From Methylobacterium oxalidis (GTDB lineage: Bacteria > Pseudomonadota > Alphaproteobacteria > Rhizobiales > Beijerinckiaceae), in contig NZ_BJZU01000090.1 in NCBI RefSeq assembly GCF_007992195.1, positions 1-50,237 on the forward strand: a stretch of 50,237 nt of DNA, written 5' to 3'. Positions 25,500 through 33,887 of this stretch are shown here, piece by piece. Below the pieces are notes generated by a model that worked only from the letters and a program-made list of their open reading frames with translations, was not told the DNA's origin and did no database searches. A program made the translations under genes and the position numbers. The stretch's first letter is position 1; every line of letters begins with the position of its first letter.

Positions 25500-25536
25500 G
25501 ATGCTCGACCCTCTCGTGACTTTCGCGATGTGCTGT

Positions 25537-25556
25537 GGCGCTCCGGAAGGAGCGCC
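25537..25556 (-). promoter_or_regulatory. Hairpin in the ftsA-ftsZ gap
   Basis: GGCGCTCC-GGAA-GGAGCGCC forms eight perfect pairs with a four-base loop, ending 37 bp before the ftsZ ATG. It could be an mRNA processing or stability element allowing ftsZ to be made in excess over ftsA. No T-run follows. Confidence 0.45.
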
Positions 25557-25604
25557 GATGGCGTTTCAGGCCGCGGCGGGCCGATCCGGCCGCCGCGCCT
25601 CACT

Positions 25605-26927
25605 TCAGAAGCTCTGGCCGATCCAGTCGATGAGCCGGCCCAGGTAACCGTCCGTTCCGGTGCCCGCGAAGACGCCGTGCCCGCGAGGCTCGAAATGCTC
25701 CGCGTGGGCCACCTGCGGGTAGACGAGGAGCCCGACCGCCGCCGAGAAGGCGGGCCCCTTGGCGGCCTCCGGCAGGCCGCGGATGCCGAGCGGCCGGCCG
25801 ATCCGGACCTGCCCCTGCATCACCCGCCGGGTGACCTCGGGCAGGCCGACGAGCTGGCTGGCGCCGCCCGTGAGCACCACTCTACGGCCCGCCTGCTCCG
25901 CGAAGCCCGCGTTGCGCAGGCGGTCGCGCACCAGTTCGACCACCTCCTCGACCCGCGGGCGGATGATCCGCACGAGGTGGGAGCGCGGCACGTGGGTCGG
26001 CGCATCGGCCTCGTCCTCGCCGACCCCGTGCACCGCGATCATGTCGCGCTCGTCGGAGGGCGTGGCGATGGCCGAGCCGTAGAGGGTCTTCAGGCGCTCG
26101 GCCGCGGCGACCCGCGTCGAGAGCCCGCGGGCGATGTCCATGGTGACGTGGTGGCCGCCCACCGCGACCGCGTCGCAGTGGACGAGGTGCCCGCCCGCGA
26201 AGACGCCGACGCTGGTGGTGCCCCCGCCCATGTCGACGACTGCGACGCCCATCTCCGCCTCGTCGTCGACGAGGGCCGAGAGGCCGGCGGCGTAGGGGGT
26301 GGCGATCACCGCCTCGACGCCGAGATGGCAGTGCTCGACGGCGAGCATCAGGTTGCGGGCGGCGGCCGCCTCGCTCGTGACGACGTGCAGGTCGACTCCG
26401 AGAGCGTCGCCGATCATGCCCGACGGGTCGATCACGGCGCCCTGGCCGTCGAGCGCGTAGCCCGTCGGCAGGGCGTGGAGCACGGCCCGGCCGGGGCTGA
26501 CGGCGTGGGCGCTCGCGGTCTCCAGCACCCGCTCGACGTCCGAGCCCGTGACGGTGCCGGTGCGGACGTTGACCCGCGCCTCGAAATGCTGGGAGCCGAG
26601 CCGGCCGCCCGACATGTTCACGATGACCGACTGGACCTCGACCTTCGCCATCCGCTCGGCGGCGTGCACCGCCTGGCGGATCGAGGCCTCGGCCTTCTCC
26701 AGGTCGACGATGACGCCGCCCTTCAGCCCGAGCGAGCGCTGGTGGCCGATGCCGATGATGCGGGCGAGGTGCGTGCGGCCCTTGAGGGTCGTCAGCGCCT
26801 CGGCCGGCTGCAGCTCGGCGATGAGGCAGACGACCTTGCTCGTTCCGATGTCGAGGACCGAGAGCGTCGCGCTCCGGCGGGCGGAGAGCGGCTTCAGTCT
26901 CGGCGTGAGGCCGTGGTGGCTGTGCAT
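25605..26927 (-). CDS. ftsA: Cell division protein FtsA
   Basis: The 440-residue actin-like protein begins LSVLDIGTSKVVCLIAEL (phosphate 1 loop) and has VAVVDMGGGTTSVGVF (phosphate 2) and RVVLTGGASQLVGLPEV (adenosine motif). The C-terminal DWIGQSF is an amphipathic membrane-targeting helix. FtsA tethers FtsZ polymers to the inner membrane and recruits later divisome proteins. It follows ftsQ after 68 bp. Confidence 0.97.
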   Translation of the reverse strand: MHSHHGLTPRLKPLSARRSATLSVLDIGTSKVVCLIAELQPAEALTTLKGRTHLARIIGIGHQRSLGLKGGVIVDLEKAEASIRQAVHAAERMAKVEVQSVIVNMSGGRLGSQHFEARVNVRTGTVTGSDVERVLETASAHAVSPGRAVLHALPTGYALDGQGAVIDPSGMIGDALGVDLHVVTSEAAAARNLMLAVEHCHLGVEAVIATPYAAGLSALVDDEAEMGVAVVDMGGGTTSVGVFAGGHLVHCDAVAVGGHHVTMDIARGLSTRVAAAERLKTLYGSAIATPSDERDMIAVHGVGEDEADAPTHVPRSHLVRIIRPRVEEVVELVRDRLRNAGFAEQAGRRVVLTGGASQLVGLPEVTRRVMQGQVRIGRPLGIRGLPEAAKGPAFSAAVGLLVYPQVAHAEHFEPRGHGVFAGTGTDGYLGRLIDWIGQSF

Positions 26928-26995
26928 CGAACGCTACCGGACGACGGGAGAGGGGATGGACGCGGGGCGGAGGGGGGAGCGGTGCGGGGCGCGGC

Positions 26996-27931
26996 TCATG
27001 TCGCGGTCCCCTTCTTCGGTTTCTTCTGGCTCTCGGCCCGGACGGCGGCGGCCTCCTCGGTCAGGCGCACCACGACGCGGTCCGGCATGCGCAGGTCGAC
27101 CGCGATGATGTCCTTCTCCAGGATCTTCGCCTCGCGCTCGAGCCGCACGAGGCGGGCCAGAGCCGCGGCGGCCCCGCTCTCGGGCAGGCGCACGTCGACG
27201 CCGTCGAGCTTGAGCGTCCAGCGGCGTCCGGAGACGAAGGTTCCAGCCTTGACGCGCTCGCCGAGGGCGCCGGCCGCGCCGATCAGCGCGAGGTACTCGC
27301 CGAGCCGCGTGTTGGCTTCCTCGCCAACCACGAGGGGCAGGCTCGCGTAGCGGTCGTCCCGCATGGTGTCGATGACGGTGCCGTCGGCGGCGATGACGCT
27401 GATCTCGCCGTTCTTCTGCCAGAGGGCGGCGGGCTCGCGCTCCACCTGGTTGATGACGATCTCGTTCGGGTAGAGCTTGCGCACCGAGGCCGAGGCGATG
27501 AGCGGTACCCGCATCAGGCGCTCGCGGACCTCGTTCACGTCGAGGAAGACCACGGAGGAGCGGCCGTCGATGCCAGCGGCCTGAAGCACCTCGCGCTCGT
27601 ACATCCGCGAGATGCCCGAGATGGTGACGCGCTCGACGCCGAAGCCGGCCAGCCGCGCGGCGATGTCGAGGGGGCGGCCGTGCTCGACGACGAACGCCTC
27701 GTAGCGCCCGCTCGCGATGAAACCCGTGACGGCGACGGCGGCGAAGGCGGCCGAGAGCCCGAGCGAGCCGGCATAGGCCGGCAGGCGCTCGGCGATGGGC
27801 GTCGCGGGCCGCGGCCGGCGGCTCCGGCGAAGGAAGCGGGGCAGGCGGCTCGCGAGACGGGCGCGCAGGCCGCCGTCACCGGGATACCCGGTGGGGCTCA
27901 GCGGCCCAGAGAAGCGTCCTCCACCATCCAT
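26996..27931 (-). CDS. ftsQ: Cell division protein FtsQ
   Basis: The 311-residue bitopic protein has a basic cytoplasmic N-terminus rich in Arg/Pro (to about residue 50) and one membrane span (about 53-73). A POTRA domain (about 99-170, VERVTISGISRMYEREVLQ... to IVINQVEREPAALW) and a beta-rich FtsQ domain complete it. It bridges early and late divisome proteins with FtsB/FtsL in the periplasm. The start overlaps the ddl 3' end by 34 bp, so translation is probably coupled. The terminal KKPKKGTAT tail is basic. Confidence 0.93.
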   Translation of the reverse strand: MDGGGRFSGPLSPTGYPGDGGLRARLASRLPRFLRRSRRPRPATPIAERLPAYAGSLGLSAAFAAVAVTGFIASGRYEAFVVEHGRPLDIAARLAGFGVERVTISGISRMYEREVLQAAGIDGRSSVVFLDVNEVRERLMRVPLIASASVRKLYPNEIVINQVEREPAALWQKNGEISVIAADGTVIDTMRDDRYASLPLVVGEEANTRLGEYLALIGAAGALGERVKAGTFVSGRRWTLKLDGVDVRLPESGAAAALARLVRLEREAKILEKDIIAVDLRMPDRVVVRLTEEAAAVRAESQKKPKKGTAT

Positions 27932-28821
27932 CGGACGAGCTCACCGAAACTCAAGCCAGCGTGGGCTGCGATCTCCGGCACAAGGCTCGTCTGGGTCATG
28001 CCGGGTTGCGTGTTGACCTCCAGCACGACGAGGGCACCGGTTCCTCCCGGTGTATCGTCGTAGCGAAGGTCGGCACGGCTGACGCCCCGGCAGCCCAGTG
28101 CTTGATGCGCCGTTAACGCCAACTCTTGGACACGCTGGTAAACATTTGGTTTAATTTCTGCCGGCAGCACGTGGATCGACCCCCCGGCGGCGTACTTCGC
28201 GTCGAAGTCGTACCACTCCCCGGTGGCGGGCTTGATCTCGATCACCCCGAGGGCCCGGTCGCCCATCACGGCGCAGGTCAGCTCGCGGCCCGCAACGTAA
28301 GTCTCCGCAAGGACTTGCTCGCCGTAGGTCCAGTCGTCCGAGGCGAGGATCTGGGGCGGGTGGGAGCGCTCCTCGCGCACGATGATCACGCCCATCGAGG
28401 ACCCTTCGGCGATCGGCTTGACGACGTACGGAGGGGTTAACGGGTGTGCTCTGGCTGCATCATGACGGTTAACGACGCGGCCCTCCGGCACGCTGACTCC
28501 GGCCGCCCGCATGACCGTTTTGGCACGCTCCTTGTGCATGGCGAGGGCCGAGGCGAGCACGCCGGAATGGGTGTAGGGGATCTTCAGGAGCTCGAGCAGG
28601 CCCTGGATGGTGCCGTCCTCGCCGGCCGGCCCGTGCAGCGCGTTGAAGGCGGCGTCGGGCCTGAGGGCCGTGAGCACCGTGGCGACGTCGGGCCCGGCAT
28701 CGACGGGCGTGACGCGGTAGCCCTGCTCCTCCAGAGCCCGGGCGCAGGCGGTGCCGGAGCGGAGCGAGATCTCCCGCTCGGAGGACCATCCGCCCATCAG
28801 GACGGCGACGTGCTTGGACAT
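27898..28821 (-). CDS. ddl: D-alanine--D-alanine ligase
   Basis: The 307-residue ATP-grasp enzyme opens with VAVLMGGWSSEREISLRSG (the Ddl first motif) and NALHGPAGEDGTIQGLLELL. The ATP-grasp parts YVVKPIAEGSSMGV and VLEVNTQPGMTQTSLVPEIA follow. It makes D-Ala-D-Ala for MurF. Two segments use many A/T-ending codons against the strong GC3 bias of the neighbours: residues 117-131 at 28429-28473 (9 of 15) and 222-241 at 28099-28158 (12 of 20). The 3' part is generally less biased. These segments contain all four TTAA sites in the gene and may double as promoter DNA for ftsQA. Confidence 0.96.
   Translation of the reverse strand: MSKHVAVLMGGWSSEREISLRSGTACARALEEQGYRVTPVDAGPDVATVLTALRPDAAFNALHGPAGEDGTIQGLLELLKIPYTHSGVLASALAMHKERAKTVMRAAGVSVPEGRVVNRHDAARAHPLTPPYVVKPIAEGSSMGVIIVREERSHPPQILASDDWTYGEQVLAETYVAGRELTCAVMGDRALGVIEIKPATGEWYDFDAKYAAGGSIHVLPAEIKPNVYQRVQELALTAHQALGCRGVSRADLRYDDTPGGTGALVVLEVNTQPGMTQTSLVPEIAAHAGLSFGELVRWMVEDASLGR
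28099..28158 (-). promoter_or_regulatory. AT-rich patch inside ddl, candidate ftsQA promoter
   Basis: Coding for EIKPNVYQRVQELALTAHQA uses GAA, ATT, AAA, CCA, AAT, GTT and TTA codons, rare here. It holds two TTAA sites, one followed by ACCAAATG and TTTACC. It lies 170-230 bp before ftsQ. In Caulobacter, ftsQA transcription depends on CtrA, and this patch would suit such a promoter. Inference. Confidence 0.4.
28429..28473 (-). promoter_or_regulatory. Second TTAA-bearing patch inside ddl
   Basis: Contains GTTAACCGTCATGA (close to the CtrA half site TTAACCAT) and GTTAACCCCT 32 bp apart, encoded with GTT, CGT, CAT, GAT, GCA, AGA and TTA codons. GACTC, a GANTC site, lies just upstream at 28495-28499. 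Regulatory role inferred. Confidence 0.35.
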
Positions 28822-28999
28822 GGGCGGGCTCGCGGGTTGGAGGTCGTCGGTACGATCAGGGATCGGCGAAATCGGTCACGTCGAACGGCCCGGCCCATTC
28901 GGAGAAGGCCGGGACGGAATCGTCTTCGCGGACGGCTTCCCGATACGGCAGCCCCGCACGGGACGTGGCGCTCCCGCGCAGCCGTCGTCCCGGCCGCGA

Positions 29000-29923
29000 T
29001 CAGGCCGCGACGCCGATCCGCTTGATCTCCCAATGCAGCTCGACGCCGGAGGTCTCGCGCACGCGGCGGCGCACCTCCTCGCCGAGGCCCTCGATATCGG
29101 CGGCGGTGGCGCCGCCGCGGTTGATCAGGAAGTTGCAGTGCATCTCCGAGACCTGCGCGCCGCCCATCGTCAGGCCGCGGCAGCCGGCCGCGTCGACGAG
29201 CTGCCAGGCCTTGCCGCCGGGCGGGTTCTTGAAGGTCGAGCCGCCGGTGCGCTCGCGGATCGGCTGGGCCGCCTCGCGGGCGGCGGTGACCCGCTCCATC
29301 TCGGCCTCGATGGCCTCGCGCTCGCCGGGCCTTCCGCGGAACAGGGCGCTCGTGAAGATCACGTCCTCGGGCGCCGAGGTATGGCGGTAGGAGAAGCCCA
29401 TCTCGGCGTGGCCGAAGGTGCGCAGGCGCCCCGTCCGGTCGATGCCGCGGGCCTCGACGAGGACGTCGGTGGTCTCGCCGCCGTGCGCGCCGGCGTTCAT
29501 GCGCAGCGCGCCCCCGACCGAGCCCGGGATGCCGCGGAAGAAGGCGAGACCGTCGAGCCCGGCCTCGGCCGCCGCCTTGGCGAGGCGCATGTCGGGCACG
29601 GCGGTGCCGGCGCGCAGGCTCTGCCCGTCGATCTCGACGCTGCCGAAGGCTCTCCCGCCGAGGCGGATCACCACGCCCGGCACGCCGCCGTCGCGCACGA
29701 TCAGGTTCGAGCCGAGGCCGATCACGGTCACGGGCACGCCGGCGTCGAGGCCGGCGAGGAGATGGGCGAGGTCCTCCTCGTCGGCGGGCGTGAACAGCAC
29801 CTGCGCGGGGCCGCCGACGCGGAACCAGGTCAGGTCCGCGAGCGACGGGTTCGCCAGGAGCCGGCCGCGGAGTTGCGGGGCGCCGGCGCGAATCTGCGGG
29901 ATGAGGTCAGGAAATCCGGTCAT
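29000..29923 (-). CDS. murB: UDP-N-acetylenolpyruvoylglucosamine reductase MurB
   Basis: The 307-residue FAD enzyme shows LTWFRVGGPAQVLFTPADEEDL and VTVIGLGSNLIVRDGGV (FAD-binding). GIPGSVGGALRMNAGAHGGE, FSYRHTSAP and GGSTFKNPPGGKAWQLVDAAGCRG (with the catalytic Ser) follow. It is a type II-like MurB lacking the extra Tyr loop. It reduces enolpyruvyl-UDP-GlcNAc to UDP-MurNAc. It is 178 bp before ddl and 117 bp after murC. Confidence 0.97.
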   Translation of the reverse strand: MTGFPDLIPQIRAGAPQLRGRLLANPSLADLTWFRVGGPAQVLFTPADEEDLAHLLAGLDAGVPVTVIGLGSNLIVRDGGVPGVVIRLGGRAFGSVEIDGQSLRAGTAVPDMRLAKAAAEAGLDGLAFFRGIPGSVGGALRMNAGAHGGETTDVLVEARGIDRTGRLRTFGHAEMGFSYRHTSAPEDVIFTSALFRGRPGEREAIEAEMERVTAAREAAQPIRERTGGSTFKNPPGGKAWQLVDAAGCRGLTMGGAQVSEMHCNFLINRGGATAADIEGLGEEVRRRVRETSGVELHWEIKRIGVAA

Positions 29924-29934
29924 TCGTGTTCCCC

Positions 29935-29960
29935 CCTTCTCCCCGCGGGCGGGGAGAAGG
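29935..29960. repeat. Strong hairpin between murC and murB
   Basis: CCTTCTCCCCG and CGGGGAGAAGG form eleven perfect pairs around a four-base loop, 12 bp before the murB start. A similar CTCTCCC/GGGAGAG palindrome appears at 50152-50171, suggesting a dispersed repeat type. It may tune murB expression within the unit. Confidence 0.5.
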
Positions 29961-30040
29961 ATGCGCGGCGAGGATCGTGTCGGGCACGGACCCGATGGCG
30001 GTCGGGACGCCGCCGCCCGGGATGGGCCGGCCGCACGCCC

Positions 30041-31447
30041 TCACACCTTCAGGGCGGAGAGTTCCCCCGGCAGGGCGTAGGCCCACTGCGTGATGTTTCC
30101 GGCGCCGAGACAGACGACGTAATCGCCGGGCTTGGCGTGGCCCGCGACGATGCCGGCGAGATCCTCCGAGCGCTCGAGCGCCACGGCGTCGCGGTGGCCG
30201 CGCGACTTCAGGCCGGCGACCAGGCTGTCCCGGTCGAAGCCCTCGATCGGCTGCTCGCCCGCCGCGTAGACGGGAGCGACGATCACCGTGTCGGCGTCGT
30301 TGAAGCAGGTGCAGAAATCGTCGAACAGCGACTGCAGGCGGGTGTAGCGGTGAGGCTGCACCACGGCGATGACGCAGCCGTCCGTCGAGGCGCGGGCGGC
30401 CTTGAGCACTGCCTTGATCTCCACCGGGTGGTGTCCGTAATCGTCGAAGATCTGGGCGCCGTTCCACTCGCCGGTGCGGGTGAAGCGGCGCTTGACGCCG
30501 CCGAAGCCGGCGAGCGCCCGGCGGATGGCCTCGGGCGAGACGCCGAGCTCGTGCGCCACCGCGAGCGCGGCGGTCGCGTTGAGCGCGTTGTGCTTGCCGG
30601 GCATCGGCAGGACGAGATCCTCCATCTCCATCCGGAAGCCGGGACGGCGGTCGCGGATCATCACCCGGAAGCGGCTCTGGCCGCCGCGCAGGTCCACGTC
30701 GAGGAGGCGCACGTCCGCCTGCGGGTTCTCGCCGTAGGTGATGATGCGCCGGTCCTCGATGTGCCCGACGAGGTCCTGCACGATCGGATGGTCGATGCAC
30801 ATCACGGCGAAGCCGTAGAAGGGGATGTTGTCGATGAAGCGCCGGAAGGCGTCCTTGACCGCGTCGAAAGAGCCGAAATGGTCGAGGTGCTCGGGGTCGA
30901 TGTTGGTGACGATCGCCACGTCGGCGGGCAGCTTCAGAAAGGTGCCGTCCGATTCGTCGGCCTCCACCACCATCCACTCGCCCTCGCCCATGCGGGCGTT
31001 GGTGCCGTAGGCGTTGATGATGCCGCCGTTGATCACGGTCGGGTCGAGATTGCCGGCGTCGAGCAGCGTCGCGACGAGAGAGGTCGTGGTGGTCTTGCCG
31101 TGCGTGCCCGCGATGGCGACGCAGGACTTGAAGCGCATCAGCTCGGCCAGCATCTCGGCCCGGCGAACCACCGGCAGTCGGCGCTCGCGGGCGGCCACCA
31201 ATTCCGGGTTGTCACGGCGGATCGCGGTCGAGACGACCACGAGGGCCGCCTCCTCGACGTTCTCGGCCGCGTGGCCGACGAAGGTCTTCATGCCCTTCTC
31301 GGCGAGGCGGCGGACGTTGGCGTTGTCGTTGGCGTCCGACCCCTGCACCGTGTAGCCGAGGTTGTTCATCACCTCGGCGATGCCGGACATGCCGATCCCG
31401 CCGATGCCGATGAAGTGGATGGGTCCGAGCTTGTCGGGCAGCTTCAT
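30041..31447 (-). CDS. murC: UDP-N-acetylmuramate--L-alanine ligase MurC
   Basis: The 468-residue Mur ligase has an N-terminal Rossmann motif HFIGIGGIGMSGIAEVM, the ATP loop GTHGKTTT (114-121, Lys118), and VVEADESDGTFLKL. Its C-terminal domain contains FDDYGHHPVEIKAVL and VVQPHRYTR. It adds L-Ala to UDP-MurNAc in the cytoplasm. It lies 46 bp after murG. Confidence 0.97.
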   Translation of the reverse strand: MKLPDKLGPIHFIGIGGIGMSGIAEVMNNLGYTVQGSDANDNANVRRLAEKGMKTFVGHAAENVEEAALVVVSTAIRRDNPELVAARERRLPVVRRAEMLAELMRFKSCVAIAGTHGKTTTTSLVATLLDAGNLDPTVINGGIINAYGTNARMGEGEWMVVEADESDGTFLKLPADVAIVTNIDPEHLDHFGSFDAVKDAFRRFIDNIPFYGFAVMCIDHPIVQDLVGHIEDRRIITYGENPQADVRLLDVDLRGGQSRFRVMIRDRRPGFRMEMEDLVLPMPGKHNALNATAALAVAHELGVSPEAIRRALAGFGGVKRRFTRTGEWNGAQIFDDYGHHPVEIKAVLKAARASTDGCVIAVVQPHRYTRLQSLFDDFCTCFNDADTVIVAPVYAAGEQPIEGFDRDSLVAGLKSRGHRDAVALERSEDLAGIVAGHAKPGDYVVCLGAGNITQWAYALPGELSALKV

Positions 31448-31493
31448 GGTCAGAACCGTTCCGTTCGGGCGCGTCGGCGCGGGATCGGGGTGA

Positions 31494-32603
31494 TCAGGTG
31501 CGGGCCGCCGTCTCGACGACGACCGCGGCGAGCCGCTCGGCGGCGTCGTGGATGCCGGCGCTTTTGGCCGCTGCGGCGGCCCGGGTCAATTTCTCGGGAT
31601 TTCCGAGGAGATCGACGAGCTCGGCCGTGAGCCGGTCCGGCGTGAAGGCGCTCTGCGGGATGGCGAGCGCCGCGTCGATCCGGCTGAGGGTGGCGGCGTT
31701 GGCCGCCTGGTCCTGGTCGAGAGCGCCCGGCAGCGGAACCAGGATCGCGGGCCGGCCGATCGCGGCGAGCTCCGAGACCGTCGAGGCGCCCGAGCGCGCG
31801 ACGACGAGGTGGCTCCCGGCCATCCGGGCGGGCAGGTCGCGGAAGAAGGGCGCCGCCTCGATCCCGCGCAGGCCGAGGCTGAGATAGGCGTTCTGGACGG
31901 CGGTGAGATCCTCGGCGCGGGCCTGCTGGACGAGGGAAAGGCGCGCGCGCAGGTCCGCGGGCAGCTGCTCCACCGCCTTCGGCACCACCTCGCTCATCAC
32001 GCGGGCGCCCTGGCTGCCGCCGAACACGAGGAGCCGCAGGTCGTCCCCGGGCCCGAGCGGCGGCAGCGGGGTGCGGGCCGCCTCGAGCACGGCCGGGCGG
32101 AGCGGGTTGCCGGTGTGGATGCGCGGCGCCCGCGCCTTGGCGGGCACGCCGCGCACCTCGGCGAAGCCCGTGCAGATGGTGCGGGCGCCGCGGGCCAGGA
32201 AGGCGTTGGCGCGGCCCATCACGGCGTTCTGCTCGTGCAGGACGGTCGGCACGCGCAGGATCTGCGCGGCGAGCATCGGCGGCACGGTGGGGTAGCCGCC
32301 GAAGCCGACGACGACGGCCGGGTTGATCCGCCGGACCTGCCGGGCCGCCTCGCCGAAGCCGCGCCCGAGCGTGAGGAGCGCGCCGGCGCGACGCACCAGC
32401 GAGCGGCCCGACGGCGTGGCGGAGGGGATCGTCACGATCTCCGAGGCCGGGAAGTCCTGGGCGATCGAATCCACCCGCGCGTCGGTGGCGAGCGCCACCC
32501 GCAGGCCCCGCGCGCGCAGGGCGTGCGCCAAGCTCTCGGCCGGGAAGAGGTGGCCGCCCGTGCCGCCCGCGCAGAGCAGGACCGTCGCCTGGAACACCGT
32601 CAC
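31494..32603 (-). CDS. murG: Lipid II glycosyltransferase MurG
   Basis: The 369-residue GT-B enzyme has the N-terminal GGTGGH (13-18), VVGFGGYPTVPPMLAA and VLHEQNAVMGRAN. FGGSQGARVMSEVVP and ARSGASTVSELAAIGRPAILVPLPGALDQDQ form the UDP-GlcNAc site. It transfers GlcNAc to lipid I on the inner face of the membrane. The start is GTG32603, overlapping the ftsW stop as GTGA with GGGAG upstream; a second GTG two codons later is possible. No ATG fits. Confidence 0.95.
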   Translation of the reverse strand: MTVFQATVLLCAGGTGGHLFPAESLAHALRARGLRVALATDARVDSIAQDFPASEIVTIPSATPSGRSLVRRAGALLTLGRGFGEAARQVRRINPAVVVGFGGYPTVPPMLAAQILRVPTVLHEQNAVMGRANAFLARGARTICTGFAEVRGVPAKARAPRIHTGNPLRPAVLEAARTPLPPLGPGDDLRLLVFGGSQGARVMSEVVPKAVEQLPADLRARLSLVQQARAEDLTAVQNAYLSLGLRGIEAAPFFRDLPARMAGSHLVVARSGASTVSELAAIGRPAILVPLPGALDQDQAANAATLSRIDAALAIPQSAFTPDRLTAELVDLLGNPEKLTRAAAAAKSAGIHDAAERLAAVVVETAART

Positions 32604-33766
32604 CGCATCACTCCCGCGACGGTGGCGGGCGCGGTGCCCGGCGGCTTCTGGCTCAGCATGGTCACGCGGGGGCGCTTGCGGGTGAGCGCGATGAGGAAGC
32701 CCATGCCGAGCGCCAGCGAGATCAGCGAGGAGCCGCCGTAGGAGACGAAGGGGAGCGTCATGCCCTTGGCCGGCATGAGCTGCGTGTTGACCGCCATGTT
32801 GATGCAGGCCTGCAGGCCGAACAGGGTGGTGAGCCCCGTGATGGCGAGGCGCGAGAAGGTGTCGTCGGTGCGCCGCGCCAGCTTCAGGCCGCGCATCACG
32901 ATGAAGGCGAACAGCGCCAGGAGACCGAGACAGACCAGCACGCCGAACTCCTCGCCGGTGACCGAGAAGATGAAGTCCGTATGTGCGTCGGGCAGGTGGC
33001 GCTTGGCCACCCCCTCCCCCGGTCCGGTGCCGAACCAGCTGCCCGAGCGGAACGACTCGCGGGACCAGAACTCCTGGAAGCTGTCGCCCGAATCCTTGTT
33101 CAGGAAGCGCGAGATGCGCTCGCGGACGTGGTGCAGGAAGGTGTAGGCGGCGAACACCCCGACGAGGCCCGCCGCGCCGAGGCCGGCCACCCAGAACCAG
33201 TGCAGGCCCGCCACGAAGAACAGGGCGCACCAGACGATGGTGATCAGCATCGTCTGCCCGAAATCGGGCTGCAGGATCAGCGGCACGATGGTGACGGGCA
33301 GGAGCAGGATGGCGAGGAAGCCGCCCGGCATGTCGCGGCGCTGCGCGCCCTCCGAGAAGGCCCACGCGGCGACCACCACGAAGGCGGGCTTCACGAACTC
33401 CGAGGGCTGCAGGCCGAAGGAGCCGAACTGGATCCAGCGGTGCGCGCCCTTGATCTCGGGCCCGAACTTGCCGGCCAGGATGCAGAGCGCCACGCCGACC
33501 ACCCAGGTCACGAGGGCGACCCGGCGGACGTGGCGCAGCGACAGGAAGGAGACCGCGACGATGAGCAGGATGGTCGGAGCGAGGTAGAGCGCCTGCCGGT
33601 TCAGGAAGTAGAAGGTGGGCAGGCCGATGCGCTCGGCCACCGGCGGGCCGCCGCCCATCAGGAAGACGAGGCCCGCCACCATCAGGGCGCCGAGGGCGGC
33701 GAGCAGGCCGCGGTCGACGGTCCACCACCAGTCGGTCAGGGGCGTGCGTTCCGCGCGGGACATCAT
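32600..33766 (-). CDS. ftsW: Peptidoglycan glycosyltransferase FtsW
   Basis: The 388-residue SEDS protein has about ten membrane spans and the family motifs GAHRWIQFGSFGLQPSEFVKPAFVV, FIFSVTGEEFGVL and MPAKGMTLPFVSYGGSSL. It polymerises lipid II at the septum with its partner PBP FtsI, also encoded in this cluster. The gene starts with two adjacent ATG codons. It follows murD after 121 bp of locally AT-rich DNA, a larger gap than most in the unit, and ends in a GTGA overlap with murG. Confidence 0.97.
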   Translation of the reverse strand: MMSRAERTPLTDWWWTVDRGLLAALGALMVAGLVFLMGGGPPVAERIGLPTFYFLNRQALYLAPTILLIVAVSFLSLRHVRRVALVTWVVGVALCILAGKFGPEIKGAHRWIQFGSFGLQPSEFVKPAFVVVAAWAFSEGAQRRDMPGGFLAILLLPVTIVPLILQPDFGQTMLITIVWCALFFVAGLHWFWVAGLGAAGLVGVFAAYTFLHHVRERISRFLNKDSGDSFQEFWSRESFRSGSWFGTGPGEGVAKRHLPDAHTDFIFSVTGEEFGVLVCLGLLALFAFIVMRGLKLARRTDDTFSRLAITGLTTLFGLQACINMAVNTQLMPAKGMTLPFVSYGGSSLISLALGMGFLIALTRKRPRVTMLSQKPPGTAPATVAGVMR

Positions 33767-33887
33767 GGCGAAGGGCGTGCTCCGTCCGGGGGACGCCCGG
33801 GGAGGAGCGTCCGACAGCCGGCGGCGATCCTGTGCCCGAATGGTAAACGGTCTCTTATGGTTATCGCTTTCTGACGTTCGATACCCG
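33767..33887 (-). promoter_or_regulatory. AT-rich murD-ftsW gap, possible internal promoter
   Basis: The 121-bp gap is far poorer in GC than its flanks. On the minus strand it contains GATAACCATAAG, close to the TTAACCAT CtrA half site, and CGTTTACCATTC. The inverted repeat CTGACG-N9-CGTCAG (33871-33891) overlaps the murD stop. Possible promoter for ftsW-murG; inferred. Confidence 0.35.

Noticed and set aside
23853..27350. Very long plus-strand open frame opposite ftsZ, ftsA and ftsQ (over 1100 codons)
   Set aside because: It is antisense to three recognisable genes, is made mostly of Arg/Gly/Ala/Asp/His with no domain, and results from high GC content removing stop codons.
28751..31630. Long plus-strand frame opposite murB and murC
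   Set aside because: Composition is low-complexity and the minus-strand genes are unambiguous Mur enzymes.
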